NCBI GenBank assembly: GCA_013396995.1
Contig: VWZP01001440.1
Span: 3,304,740 to 3,368,739 of the forward strand
DNA length: 64,000 nt
Direction of reading: 5' to 3'
DNA from: Dicaeum eximium
Lineage: Eukaryota > Chordata > Aves > Passeriformes > Dicaeidae
Made by a program: the position numbers and the translations under genes
Notes under the pieces: generated by a model
Told to the model about the DNA's origin: nothing
Database searches by the model: none
The model's input: only the letters and a program-made list of their open reading frames with translations
Shown here: positions 24,587 to 37,700 of the stretch, piece by piece
Layout of the letters: every line of letters begins with the position of its first letter
How positions within the stretch are numbered: the stretch's first letter is position 1

Positions 24587-25629
24587 CCCCATTTTTTTTT
24601 AATTCTTCATTTTTTGACTAGGCTGGAGGCATCTATATAAATATTTCAGACAAGAGAACAGGGTAAGAATTACTCTGTAGAAAGTTTTCTTTCTGAGATA
24701 TTTTCTCATTTGGGATGAGTTTCACTGCCTCAGTGACCATGTTTTAAAAGCATGTTATATAACTCTCTGTAGATACCCACAGACAGATGTATTTATGGTT
24801 TTTGGAAACTTCATGTAATCTAGGCATAAAAATTGAAGTCTGTTTTATAGTTCCTCATTAATAATAGTTGAGAATATTGCTCATCTAAGGCAGCACACAT
24901 AAATTCTTAATGTTCAGACATTCATTATATGCCTGTGATGGTTGGAAGTTGCCATAGGAAAATAAAAGCCAGTGATCCCAAATATTATTATTTATATATA
25001 TTCTTTTAAGCCATTTGGAAAAATGAGTTCATCCCCTAACAGTTATTTCCCTTTGATTTCTACATTCTTCATCTTAACCTAAAGATATCATACTGAATAT
25101 TGAGAAAGTCAAATCAGGAACCAGACAAACTTTTTCTTGAATTTTCATTAAGCATGGCAGCACCTTATAAAACGAAATGCTGAATCCATCATTTTATGGA
25201 AGTTATAAATTCAGGTAGTTTTTTGCAATCACAATTTAGAGATCCTAATCATGTTTGCTTATATCATGAGACAAAAGTGGCACAGTTGCAGGTGGCTGTA
25301 TGAAAACTTGGTGTCTGTATGATGGCTTTACACCTGTGAAGCAGGTGAAAAGGCAAAGGTTTTTCCTTGCTTTTCTGGCCAGATATGTATTGCAAATTGA
25401 AGTCATGCTTTAGCAATTGCAAATTGAACTGTAAAAACATTTCTTTCAATTTTTTTCTTGCTTTCCAGCAGCAGAACTGGATATGTAGAGCCATGGAAAT
25501 TATCTGAGAGCTGAATTAGAAGGAAGAGTAATTGGGATTTTCTACATATTAGGGATTTCTGTCAGTTAGTATTAAAGAAAAAATCTCTGCTGAAACCTCA
25601 CAATAGAGTCAGCAGATGGTGACCAGATC

Positions 25630-25660
25630 TTTTTTCTGCTTATGCAGTGAGCAGAAAAAA
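25630..25660. repeat. Hairpin: 13-bp stem, 5-nt loop
   Basis: TTTTTTCTGCTTA (25630-25642) pairs with TGAGCAGAAAAAA (25648-25660), with a single G-T wobble, around the loop TGCAG. The 11 outer pairs are perfect. No coding or known transposon context is visible. Confidence 0.85.
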
Positions 25661-28600
25661 AGTAACCAAACGTGGTGCCATGTTCTGAACAAGCAGTTCA
25701 GCTGGCACGCACGTTTATTATTTCCTTGATCCAGATAAATTTGCTTGCATTGGAGAATTGTTAGGTGGAAATACCGAAGGGAAGTTCACCTGTAGCACAG
25801 ATTTCCCAAATTTTTATCATGGCTGTCTCTGAAGTTTTTTATTCTGAGGCTGGAAGAAGATTTGATGCAGCTTTGAACTCTGCAAAAATGTTTGTGTGCA
25901 TGTTCCAGAATCAGATATGTCCAAATTTTTTCTCCTTTTACTGAACATCGTCACCTTGGACTTACCAGTCTGATGTCTGGTGTAAAATAATTGTTCCTTA
26001 GCTGGTTTTTATGGGTGTTGGATCTATGTTGGCTTCAGCTGAAACAACGAAAGCTTCTGGAAAAGAACAGACCTACTAGGCACTGGTTTTCTTTCATGGT
26101 GTTGCTCTGGTTTTAATGTTAAAGATTTTCTACTGAATTTTGCTTTGAATGGTATAGAGAGAGCCTATATTGATGGCCAAATCCACCAGAGGTGCTTGCC
26201 TAAAACCAGCAGGAGGCATGGCTGATGTTGTGACACAAACTGGAAGTTAGGAAAAGTTCATCACCAGCAGGAGCCCCTCTGCTGAGGTGGCAGCAGAGCG
26301 CAGCGAGGCTCTGGAAGTGACCCGGTCATGCTGCTGCCCACCAGTGAAGATTCCTGCTCAGCCACTTGGTCCCTGCTCTGGATCTGTGGAGGGGATCAGA
26401 CTGTTCTGTGCTCTGAGCCAAACCCATTACCCCTGGGATCTGGGATGTCCTTTTAACACAGGGCTGGAGGAGGTGACATTGTGCCCGCTGTGTTGTGTCA
26501 CATGCCAGCGTGCAGGCTGAGGATATAGATCTGGGCTAAATCGCCTCTTCAGGCTTATGATTTGTAGATTTAAACCATAATCTCCTGGAGGTTATATGAA
26601 AGAGGGGGTTGCAGGCACGAATGGATGAAGGGGATGCCTGTGTCATGGTGCAGGAGGAAATTTAGGAATTGTGGCTCTGGAAGAGGAAGAGACAGAGGGA
26701 CTGTTATGGTAGGTTAAACTTTGGATACTTGTATCATGCAGTCCAAGGAAGATTTGCATCACATTCATTGTAGCTAATGTGGAAAGTGTTTAACTCCTTG
26801 GGAAATAAGGGACTGAAACCAAGTAATCCCACAAGGTGACTCACCCAACCACAAAGCACTAATCGGGTTTTCCTTGGACAGATTATTTTCAGCAGTGGGG
26901 AACAGTGTCCCTTCTGCCTCCTTCTCAAGTCTTATTTTGCCTTGGGTTTTCTTTTTATGTTGGCTTCCTAGAAGAGAAAAAAAAAATCAAAGCAACTCTT
27001 TCATTGCTACTAAATAGGTTATATAGAGCAGAAAGACAGCTAAATTTTTTCATTATGATCAAAAAAGACCCTTTCCATAGACTTTGGCACAGAATTTTTC
27101 TTCTGAAGTTTTCTTCTAGGGACATAGATTTAACATTTTCTGTTTCTTACTGATTCTCTGAGAACAGCAGCTTCATATTGGGAAAACAATTTTTTTGTTC
27201 AGATTTCCCACAAATAATTATTTGGTATTTGAGAACTCTGATATTTCATAACCAAAAGTGACAGGGTAGGAGTGAAGAGAAGTCAGAATACATGGTGCCA
27301 CAGCTCATGTAAACTTAGGTATTATAAAAAGGAAGATTTAGCCAAAAATAATGCAATATCAATTCATTTGTTTTACACATTTATTGTGTGTCTGTGGGAT
27401 GTAAATCACTTGTAACATTTATTTTCCAGTAAAATACTGAAATTCCAACATTTCCACGTGTGTGTATGTTAGAAGCAAGTCACAGTTTTTAATTATGAGC
27501 TAGAAACTCAGTTCATCTAAATTGCAACAGCTCCTCTGAAATCAGCAGTTGTATGAATTTATCACACCGTAAGTTCTGGAGAGCCTGTTTTAAATAGAGC
27601 CCCAAATAGTCAGTCTGACTGTCCTGAAAGCTAAGCTTATCTAGACAGAAAGGTCTACTAGTTGACAAGGATCAAATAATGCATATTTTATACATTTCCT
27701 ATTCCTTGGATTTGGTTGTAAGATGCCTGTCGGGTTTATATTCAATACAGGAGCCCTTCCAGGGATGCTCTTCTGTATCTCAAAGCAGCACAGCAGCAGC
27801 TGTCTCACCAAGACAGCAGGGGAGCAGTTGCTACATCCTGGCCATGGCTCCTACCTGGATTTTCAGAGTGCTGTGTGTGCCAGCCCAGCATGGGCTGGGG
27901 AGAGTGGCAGGCACCATTCCAGTCCTCCTGACCTCAAAGCAGAATGGCTTTTGTGCACCATCAGCCTAAAGATCCCCTGTTTGCTCTGGTTTGTTTGGAG
28001 ACTGCCATTAACAAAAATTAATATTATAGGGAAAAGCATTTTGTCCAGTTAATTATTCATCACCAAACTGGTTGCTGCCATCCAAATGTCCAAGTATCTG
28101 ATATAACTTCACTCCTATGTGACTATATTTGTCTGATGTCTGTCCAGCTTATTTAATCTTCTTTGTATAACAGAGGATCACTAACATGATACAGTTTTCT
28201 AGACAGGCAGAATCCACTTTATTTATGCAAGTATGTTATTCGGAGTCAACGAGAAGTAGAATGGTTGAACTGGAAAAGTGTTGCTAGCTTGAGAGCTCAG
28301 AGACAGAAGGGTTTTGCTGCAGAACAGTAAGAGAGCTTGAGACTGTCTAAAACTACAATCTTTGAATGTGCTAAAGCTCAGTTTCCTAAACTCACAGTCT
28401 TTTTATATTATGGTAAGCTTGTCATAACTTGCAGATGTAGGGTGGTAAATAGTGTATCTTATATTTAGCAAATAAGAAAAGAAAATTAAACCTTCCCCGT
28501 AGAATTTTTTCTACCTAAACTTACTGGAAAAATGCAAGATGACATGACTGTGAAGTACCAAGACAGCAAATTTAGTTCAGCTTTTTCCTGGGGATGAATA

Positions 28601-28722
28601 TTCAAGGACACTGAAGCCTTTCTGCTTCAATTCTGAAAAAGATGCAGACAAAGTAAATTCTAGGTTTGTGCTCATTTCTTTTCTTTGCACATCAGGTATC
28701 AAGGCTCTTGCCAGTTTTTATT

Positions 28723-28755
28723 TTGGCAAGCCCAATTACCAGGTTTGCTTGCCAA
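28723..28755. repeat. 9-bp perfect inverted repeat (TTGGCAAGC/GCTTGCCAA)
   Basis: TTGGCAAGC at 28723-28731 and GCTTGCCAA at 28747-28755 are exact reverse complements with a 15-base spacer. A further CTTGCCA lies just upstream at about 28708. TTGGC/GCCAA half-sites are the type bound by NFI factors, but the spacing here is not that of the canonical full site. Confidence 0.7.
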
Positions 28756-31700
28756 GGCTGCAGAGAAACATCGTTTGTTGGCTAAATGGACTAGATGACA
28801 TAATGTTCATGGTTGTTCCTTTCTGCAGCCTCTTTCCTTCTGCTAAACATTGCAGCACTGTTGTTCTGAGGTTTTGTTATTGCTATTGTTTCTTGACCAC
28901 TGAGGTTAAAGCTACTTGCTTATAACAAAATAAAGTACATTGTGTTTGAAAGATATGAGCATTTATCAAAGCTCTGTTCACAGGGTTTGGGGGGCTGTGG
29001 GCTGTCATATTTTCAAAGGTGCCTAAAAGCATAAACATGTAGAGAAACATGAAGTGACTGAGAGGCTAAGTGATACCTTGCTCTTTGAACCCCCCATTTC
29101 CTGGTAATAAATGTTTCTCTACTGAGCAAAAGCATTTGGAAGAACAGATTTCCACCTATTTTACCACATGAGAGAAATCTATTAATCTCTCTCCCCTCTG
29201 CAGGAGTGCTATAAATGCACCAAACCATGAAGTTAAGTGTTTTTATACCTTGTAATGATAAATTGTCCATGTTACTGTTCTTCTTTTAAAAGCAGGAACT
29301 ATATAAGGCACTTCTTGAGGAAATTGCCTCTCTCGTCATTAAACTAATCCTTTGCCTGAGAACATTGAGTATTCCACATGTTCACAATCGCTAAAACATG
29401 CTCTCACCATTAAGTTGTTAATGAAGGTACCTAAGTAAGAGATGCCATTACCGTTATTACCTAGTGACAAGATATAAAATTATTCTGACACCTCATCTCT
29501 TAGGCTGAATTCTGTTCTCATTTGGTGTTTCATTATCAAGACAGGAATTAAAATAATAAAGTCAGGGTTTAGCAAATTTGTTTCTGGTCTTGAAGCCATA
29601 TGGTCCTGTTTCATGATGGTAACTGCTGCAGCCTTCAGCTGTAAGCAGAAGAGTGACAGTAAATAAAGATGTTAAATAATTCCTATGGTTATTGTTCTAA
29701 AAGACATGACATAGGTGAATGGAAAATGGCCTGAACTAGAACTGGATAATCACCGTTTACTTTGGCTGTCACTGGACCACAGGATCCTATCCTAATTCCT
29801 TCTCTCTCTCCATCACCTGGGATTTAGATCTGGCCAGAACCTGTGCTACTCTTTTCTTTCTCAACACACCAGTGTTTTCTTTTAACAGTAGCTATGACTT
29901 AGATTTTTCTATGTTCAAAAATTACAAAGTCATAAATATCTGACTCTGATCTGGCTGATCAGAGATCACAACAGCCTTTTAAGTAGCTGGCAGAGTAGAG
30001 AGAGACCCTGTTCTGTGAAGTTGCTTTCTGTGTTTCTTACTTATTTTGGTGTCAGCGTAGTAATGTGCATTATATTTAAGTAATGTGTGCATGTATTCGA
30101 TGTGTTTATTTTCTTTTGCTTCAGCTGCGGTGATCAGCAAATGCAAGTGCAAAGCTGAGTACAGGTAAATTGTAATGCTAGTAAATGGTTTGCCAGAGCC
30201 TCATTACTGGGAGGAAGCAGAAATGCCAGTTTGCAGCTAGAAGCGTTTTTTAAGTAGCATTTCATTCTAGCAGAAGGGACCTTGATCTGCTGCAGGAGAG
30301 TAACATCTGTGCACACTCTAGGGTGCACCTGCACCAGCAGTTCAGTTTGGCTCAGGAGCATGATTTTGAAATGTCTCTCCTAACTCTGCTGGGTGTGACT
30401 CCCCATCCTCTTGGCTGGTTATCCAGTGTCACCCCAGAGCCCCCATGTTCCTGGGTACCCCACGCCAGACCAACAGCGTGACCTGTAAAAGCCTCGCTCC
30501 AGAGGGCTGCAGCAGAGCCACCACGTTATTTCACACGGTGCATTGGAAAAAAGGCAGCTCCTTGTTGTTGGCATTGCCACAGTAGCAGTAAGAACAGTAA
30601 TAATGATAGTAATGCTGATGTCTCACAATAAGAAAAGCCATCCTGGAATGTGTGTGTGACCTTTCTGAGAGGGGGGGAGCCCTGATAGTTACAGACACAA
30701 GCCAGCCTGTGCCTCCAGGAGCTGGGAATCACTGGCCACATTTTACCTCACGGTATGCACATCTTGTCTAGAATTTATAAGAAGAAAGAATTTCCCTGAA
30801 ACTTTCAAAGTACAGGCTGTCCACAAGGTTTTGCACCACAAAATGCCAGGCTGTCCTGTTTTGGCCACTGATGACAAAGGTGAATTTTGTTCATGTTGAT
30901 GGTGTGTTTATATTTGAAAATTAAAGAAAAGGAGACAAAAGTATCACCTGCATACCTTGGGGTTAAGTCTTGGAGAATATTTGCATGGCTGGAGAATTAT
31001 TTATAGAGTTTTTGTTTTTACAGTCCTGCAAGAGCAGCATATGATCAGAAATTGAGGACTAATTGCAAGCAAATATAAATGGGTCAATCTCAAACAAATA
31101 GGCAAGAAAATACGAGATTGAGTGTATTCAGGCATTAAAGGAAGAAAAGGACAGAAAGATCAAAACCAACAGAAAGAATGACAGTCAATGGAATAAGGAC
31201 ACATCAACCGATATATATGCAATGACTTCATATTTTGAACTTTTGAGTCACTTTTCCTTGGTTCCCTGTGTTTCTTTTATCTCCATGTTGATGCCAGAAA
31301 TATTGTGATAGCATAGAGATTCGCTTGTGTGCAAGAGTTTGAAGCTGAGATTACAAGTACTTGGGGGCTAATACCAAATCTGTTTATTAGCCTAGAGATA
31401 AACAAGCTCCATGAATACCATTTATTCATTTGTAATTAATAAATAACACAAAGGAAATTGATTTAGAAATAACAATTCAAAGGAAGAAAGAGCTAATATT
31501 TCAGTGCAACATTTGCATGAAGAATTATTTGCAAAGTGTTATTCAAACATATATCAAGGTACTGAATAAGGAAAATATTTATCCATAATAAGTATTTGAT
31601 AAAAATATTGCCCAGCTTTGCAATGAATAATTCAGTCTGCATTAGTAAGATGTGCATGACTGCACATTATTCATATCTTTATAAATGCTATGGTAAATTG

Positions 31701-34700
31701 CTACCAGTTAATAGGTACTTATATCTTTTTCTGTGTAGAATGCTATTAGGTCCAATTTCTCAAAGGAGTTAAGCCACCCAGAAGTTTAAATATGATAATG
31801 AGTTGCAGATACTAAATCTGTGTGTAAATCAGGCTATGGCAGTGTTAGTCACAGGGAGGCTGTTTGGGAATGGCACGGAGGGACAATGCAGCAGCCCAAA
31901 CTAGGGACGTGTTCTATAGGGCTCTCTGTGTATTTGTTTCACCCTAAACATACTTTTCTTATCAAGACAAAAGGCATGTTTAAAATGGATACAATTTAGT
32001 GTTTAAAAGCTGATTAGAATCTGAACAGATTGCTGATGGGAAACACCAAAAGATGGATAAGACTGATTACTGGACACTGTGATGAAACATGACAAACCCG
32101 TGTGAAAAACAAGACATAATAATCTAGAAAGCTCACTCAAAAAGATCTCCCCACCATGTTTCTTCTTCTGTTTCATTATAATTGACATTTAGGCAGGCAG
32201 TGGGAGTCAATAGCTGTGAATCTGGCATCCTGTTGTTAAGCCCTGGACAAGCAGTGAACAAAACCATGTTCCAAGCTATAGAGATGTATATGAGTTATGT
32301 ATTAGAGAAAAAAGAAAAATAGAACGTGAAACAGTAATGACATTTCCTTTAGATTTAGCTTTTTTTTTAAGCTTGTCATTCTAAAGCAAACTGCAGTTGC
32401 TTGATTCCAAAAACTCTGTGCTTTTTGAGAGGATTTAAAGTTAAGCTGGTTCGATTATTCACCCTCTGACTTCAAAGAGCTCTCTAGACTGTATCAACCC
32501 ATATGTCTGGTTAAAAGTTTGCATCTGTTGTAAAGCAGTTTTGATAACACAGCAGTCATACTGCCTTAACAAAGACACATTAATAATAGAACATTAAGAA
32601 AGAGTTGTATCTATTTATATCTCTCTGCTTATCTTTATGCACATCCTAACAGACCATTATTTCTGTACATTGAACTATCCAGTGACCTTAGACTGGGGAT
32701 GTGCACATTGTGCTAGTGAATTATTTTATCAGGAAGCCAGGGCTTGAAGAAAAGCAGGGCAATACAGTGCAGGCCACTGAGAGCACAGGAACACGATGTC
32801 AGCAGCGCCTTGAAGGCACAGGACATTACCAGAAGCCTAAGTACACATCACAAGTAGTAAATTACATTTCTCAAGAGAAATGAGATCTTGAGAGCTGAGT
32901 GAAACCAGTTTTAGGGCCTAACTGGGACATGTGTTGAGTTGTGTAACAGGCTATTGCAGCTGGCTGGCAGCACAGGTGGAGGCTCCTGTAGATGGAACAA
33001 AAGATTACAATAAAATCAACTACTCACACAGGAATCTTATTTCAGAATTGGGTATGCAAATTGATCACTCTGATATCCTCTATGGATGCATATGTAAAAT
33101 TATTTCATCATTATGTTTGCTCTTGTGATGTATTTCTTTTGTTTGGTTTGAGGCTTTGGTTTAATTTGGGTGCAGAAAGCGATACATTTTTGTTTTTCTT
33201 GGAAAACAAACATCTGACTTTTGTGTTGCTTAAAACACCTTTGCTTTATACAAAGCTTGCAGACCTTCATCATCCCCGATGATGCCATTCCATATGTCCA
33301 ATTCTAGCATAATTGGCATTGTAAATCACTGGAAAAGGCTGCAAGAAGCACATATGTTTAGACATAAAATATGGGTTTACAGCCTATATGGTCTTTGTAG
33401 GAACAAGATTCTTGTGACTGATTTTTAAGCTAAAGAAAATTCATGTGCCTTTTCTGCCTGCTTTCCTTTTGTGCTGACATATGCTGATACAGCAAATAAA
33501 TAAATAATGTTTACACAAAGCTGTATTAAAATCATGTAGGTTTTATAGCATGGTCACACCTGAACAGCTTGATGATGTTGAGTATGTAAATTAAAGATGT
33601 TCTTGCTGCATAAAAAGATGCTGCATGTTGTAAGTGACAAAGCTGAAACACTGACTTACAAATGAGCCGTGCCATCCAGTGAGCTTGTTAAGCACCATCC
33701 CCTCAGGAGACAGCAGTAAATGTGAATGATCAGCCATGAATCCACTTAGTGGATATCCTGTAAGGATTCATTTTGAACCCACGTTTTTTATCTGTAGACA
33801 GTTCTGAAAAACAGTATTTGTGAAATGATTCCTTAGTGCAGACATTTGGTACGGGGCTGTTGTTACAACTCCAGGACCGCCTTTTTCTGAAAGTAATAAC
33901 AAAGGATTTGACTAGGAAGTGATGTGAGCAGGGTTCTGATCCACCAGAAGCTGCCAGTGCATGTCAGCTGTGGGTGACGGGCAGCCAGTCTCCCTTGGGA
34001 TCACACAGGACTCTGTGTTAAGGCAAATCTGCTTTCCCCCTCCCTTGAGACAGAAGTTTCAACCTGCAGAAACAGCATAACTTCATACTTCAGCTCTTAT
34101 TGACACCTCATTGCTAGGGGCATTACTCTTTCATTTTGAGACCTTCTTACTGCTTTTCCAGATTTGACCTGCTTTTTCCTTCTCCTTTTCTTTTTGAGAA
34201 CTAGTGTTATGTGCTATTCTAAATGAGTTACCCCTAAACACTCTCTGAGAGATGCCTTCTTAGGTGTTTGGAGGTTTTTTTTTTGCCTGTGCTATACCTG
34301 ATGTTACCTGCACAAGTGGTCTGTGTTTTTAGGAAGTCATTGATCTCTGCTGTATCAAATCTTAGCATGTTCATTAAGGACCAGCTTCAAACAGGCAAAA
34401 TCCTCTCCACTTTTCTATTTTCCTTTATATCTTTGGTATCTGGCTTCTGGCTGATGTATTCTGGCTCCTCACGCTGCCTCCCTTCCCTCAGCAGCCTTCT
34501 TTCTGAAACGCTTTGCTTGCTAAGTACCTGGCTTCCTCTGAAGACCCCTCTAGGAGAAAATGAGGTGCTATTGGCAATCTGAGGAATAAATAGCTGGAGC
34601 CTCCATGCTGAGACAGGACAGAGTGCCTTCAGACCAAGCTCCAGGGGAGCTCACACTGCAGATCTTAGCAGGCTCTGACACGAGGTTATGTAGTCCAAGT

Positions 34701-37700
34701 CATGGTTCTGCAGAGTGTTTTAGTCACCTCAGCTCTAACAGGCTGTGTGATGTAAAAGCAAAAATGCATCTATTTTGCTGAATGTCTGAGCAGTTGTATC
34801 TTAAATATATTTTTTCCACTTATATTTTCTCTTGAGAGGCTATTCATGCAGTAATAATCTGAATTGGTTTGTACTGAAAAGACCTACTTTAATGCCATTT
34901 TTCAGCTTCAGAAGCTATGTTTAAATTTTATTCTAGCAGGATCTAATTCTTTATTTCACTCTAGCAAACCCATGATGTTCGTGCAGCTAAAAACAAACAA
35001 CAACAAAAGAACTCAGCCTGGCAGTTTCAGCAAAATTTTTAACAGCATTAAATGATGCATTAGCCAAGACCTCATTACTCTCACCAGATATAGCATGTTG
35101 TGTTATAAGTATTAGCAAAACTGACCTTCAGTTGTGAAATTAAAGATTTGAGGCACATTTGGCCAAGCTTCTACACTTGGTTTGGCAGGGCAGCCCCCCA
35201 GGCTGCTCTGAGATATGCAGCCTCTTGGCAGTACTGCTGGCATGTCAAAGCTGATAGCACAGAGCTGAATTCCCCTCCTATGGTGGGGTGTGAAGGTAGA
35301 AATCACAAGTGATGAGCTTTCAGGTGGGCTCAGAGCATCTTCCTATGTGGACCTTATTCCAGGGTTAGTTCCAACATTTGGGGCCAGATGAGCGACCAGT
35401 CAATCTGATCATCCATCAGAGCACTACACCCACTGCAGTTGGTAAATTTGCCTCATACAAATTATATTACTGCACCTGGGCTGCTTTTAATCGAGCACTA
35501 TATTTCCCTCTTTATTTGTGGCTCAGCTTTGGCAAAATCACTAATATACAATGACAAAAAGCTCCACAAAAAATACTTTGAGCCTTGGGTAAAACTCCAA
35601 GAAGTGTAATTACTGATGCATGCAACAAGCCATTTTGCTTGTGCTGGAAGTGTGATCCTAGCATTGACTGTTTCCATTAAACTTTGTGTATGATGCATTA
35701 ACAGTGCTTCAGTGGGTGGATATAAAAATCTGTCACTTGTTACAGCTGCCTCAGTGCCTGCCCTCTAACAGCCTCAAAACCTGTGCTGTGCCCTGCTAGG
35801 GGTATTTCAGTGGTGTGAGAGGGGACATGGCAGCACATCCTGTGTGCAAGATTGCACCTGCCACAGCACCCTGAATGGTGCAGACAAGGGACTCAGGTTG
35901 CAAAGTGGGCAGGAATTAAATGAGTAATTTATCCCCCGAGATGTGGAGCTGCCAGTGCAGGTGTGCCAGTACCCTGGCTCTGCATGTGGGGCACAACCTG
36001 CTGTGCTTGGGGTTGGGTGAAGCCCTTTTTATCATCCTCATATGAAAGCACTGATCCAAGGCATGCATTCCCACAGTTCTACATCGTTCTACATGGCCTG
36101 GGGCAGTGTGATTCATCACATGCAAGGATCTCCTGCAAGAATATTAACTAATCTTATAGGAATATATATGTGTTGAAGAAATTTGGCCCCCAAAAATTAC
36201 TTCCTTGCTTTCAGTAATTCCTATTACTATTTCTTTTTAAGCAAGCTTTCCAATACTGCAAACTGCAATACTTCCTAGCTTCGTTGCTGTTTCTTGTATG
36301 GTTAACTGGAGCAAAAAAGGTCTACATAATGTTTGGGTTTCTCCTTACAAATGGCAAGAATAAGCTCCAACCCAGAGACTTTGAAAACTAAATGCTTCCT
36401 CCCTGGTATTCCTTAGCAAGCAAAATTTCTCCACCCAAAATTGTCTGACATTGTCAAAATACAGAAGCCAGCAGAAGTGGAAAAGAAACACAGGAATATT
36501 TTTGCTTTCTTTCCTAGTACAGGCAGATAAAGACCAATATTTATCTGCACACATGAGATCACTTAAACTTTTGTAGTACCCTATCAAATTTATATTCCTG
36601 CTACCTCCCTCACTGGCAATAACATGCCACAAAATGATTTCTCTAAGTCACCCCTTGTCACGCTGCCTCTGTTGGTCTGACTCCATGGAGTCACCTGTGT
36701 GGTCCTGCCTGGAGTTACCAGCAGCTTTGTGGAGTGCTCAGCGGGGCCGTGGGAGAGGCTGCCTGGCCTTGCTGGTTCTGCCTCTGATGGCCTCTCTCCA
36801 GCCCTTGAACTTGCTGCTCCACCAGGACTCAGGAGACTGAAGTCCTTGCCTCATCCATCCTGCCCCGTGGTCTGTGCCCCCCATGTGCCTCCAGCTTTGC
36901 CAGGAGGAATTCTCATCCTTACGGCTGCTCCTCGGCCTGACCTCTCTGTTGGAAGGCTGCCAGCAAAATTAGAAATTAATTTCAGGTCTAGCAGTGGTTT
37001 TATGCGATGCAACTGCTTGTCTGCTGGGAACATGATTCAATTCCCAGAGTCACTGGGCACTGAACAGACTGTGCAGAGTAACAGTTTTCAATCAATACTG
37101 ACCTGAGCTGGAGATGAACCCATCTGGAAGAGATGAAAGCTCTGCAAAGCTCCCATTTACAATTCCCTTTGACATGCCGATTCCCTACGACTGGCCGATC
37201 CTTCTTTCCCAGGATCATTATGAAGCAAACTCTATTTAATTTAGGTCATGACCTTATATCTGATTTTTCAGAGAATTATGACCTACTTTGAGGTTGGGTT
37301 TTGTGCTGTTTTTAAGTCTTCAGATGGAGTAAATAGTAAGTGAGTTAATTACCAGAGAACAAGCATTTATTTTTAATACTTTTAATAATTTTTAGAAATA
37401 TTTTTAATAGCTTCTCAGTGTAACCAGTCCAAAAATATTTAGGGCCCTTTTTTGTAAATCTGTGGCTTTTACTCCTAACCTTGATGAGGTGTCTTATACC
37501 TCACTGCAGAGTATTACATGAAAGTCTGCCAAAATTAAACCTCAGGCCTGAAACACTGTAAAGAATCCATAGCTTAGAATAATGCTGCATCTTGCCACTG
37601 GCTAAACTGATCTAAGCCTAACCATGTCTACAGGAAGAAAGGAAAAACAAAAAAGGAGATTCCCCCTCCCCATGCTCTTAATCCACCTTTCTCTATACTA

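Noticed and set aside
28780..28815. TGGACTAGATGACA resembling the CR1 3' tail
   Set aside because: Only about 14 bases match. The following GGTCCCTTCCAACC-type block and terminal repeat are missing.
32441..32460. GGTTCGATT resembling a tRNA B box
   Set aside because: No matching A box, no cloverleaf arms and no pol III terminator at the right distance.
36699..37106. 135-codon open frame in a locally GC-richer patch
   Set aside because: It starts at GTG rather than ATG, has no recognisable domain or splice context, and has compositional bias only.
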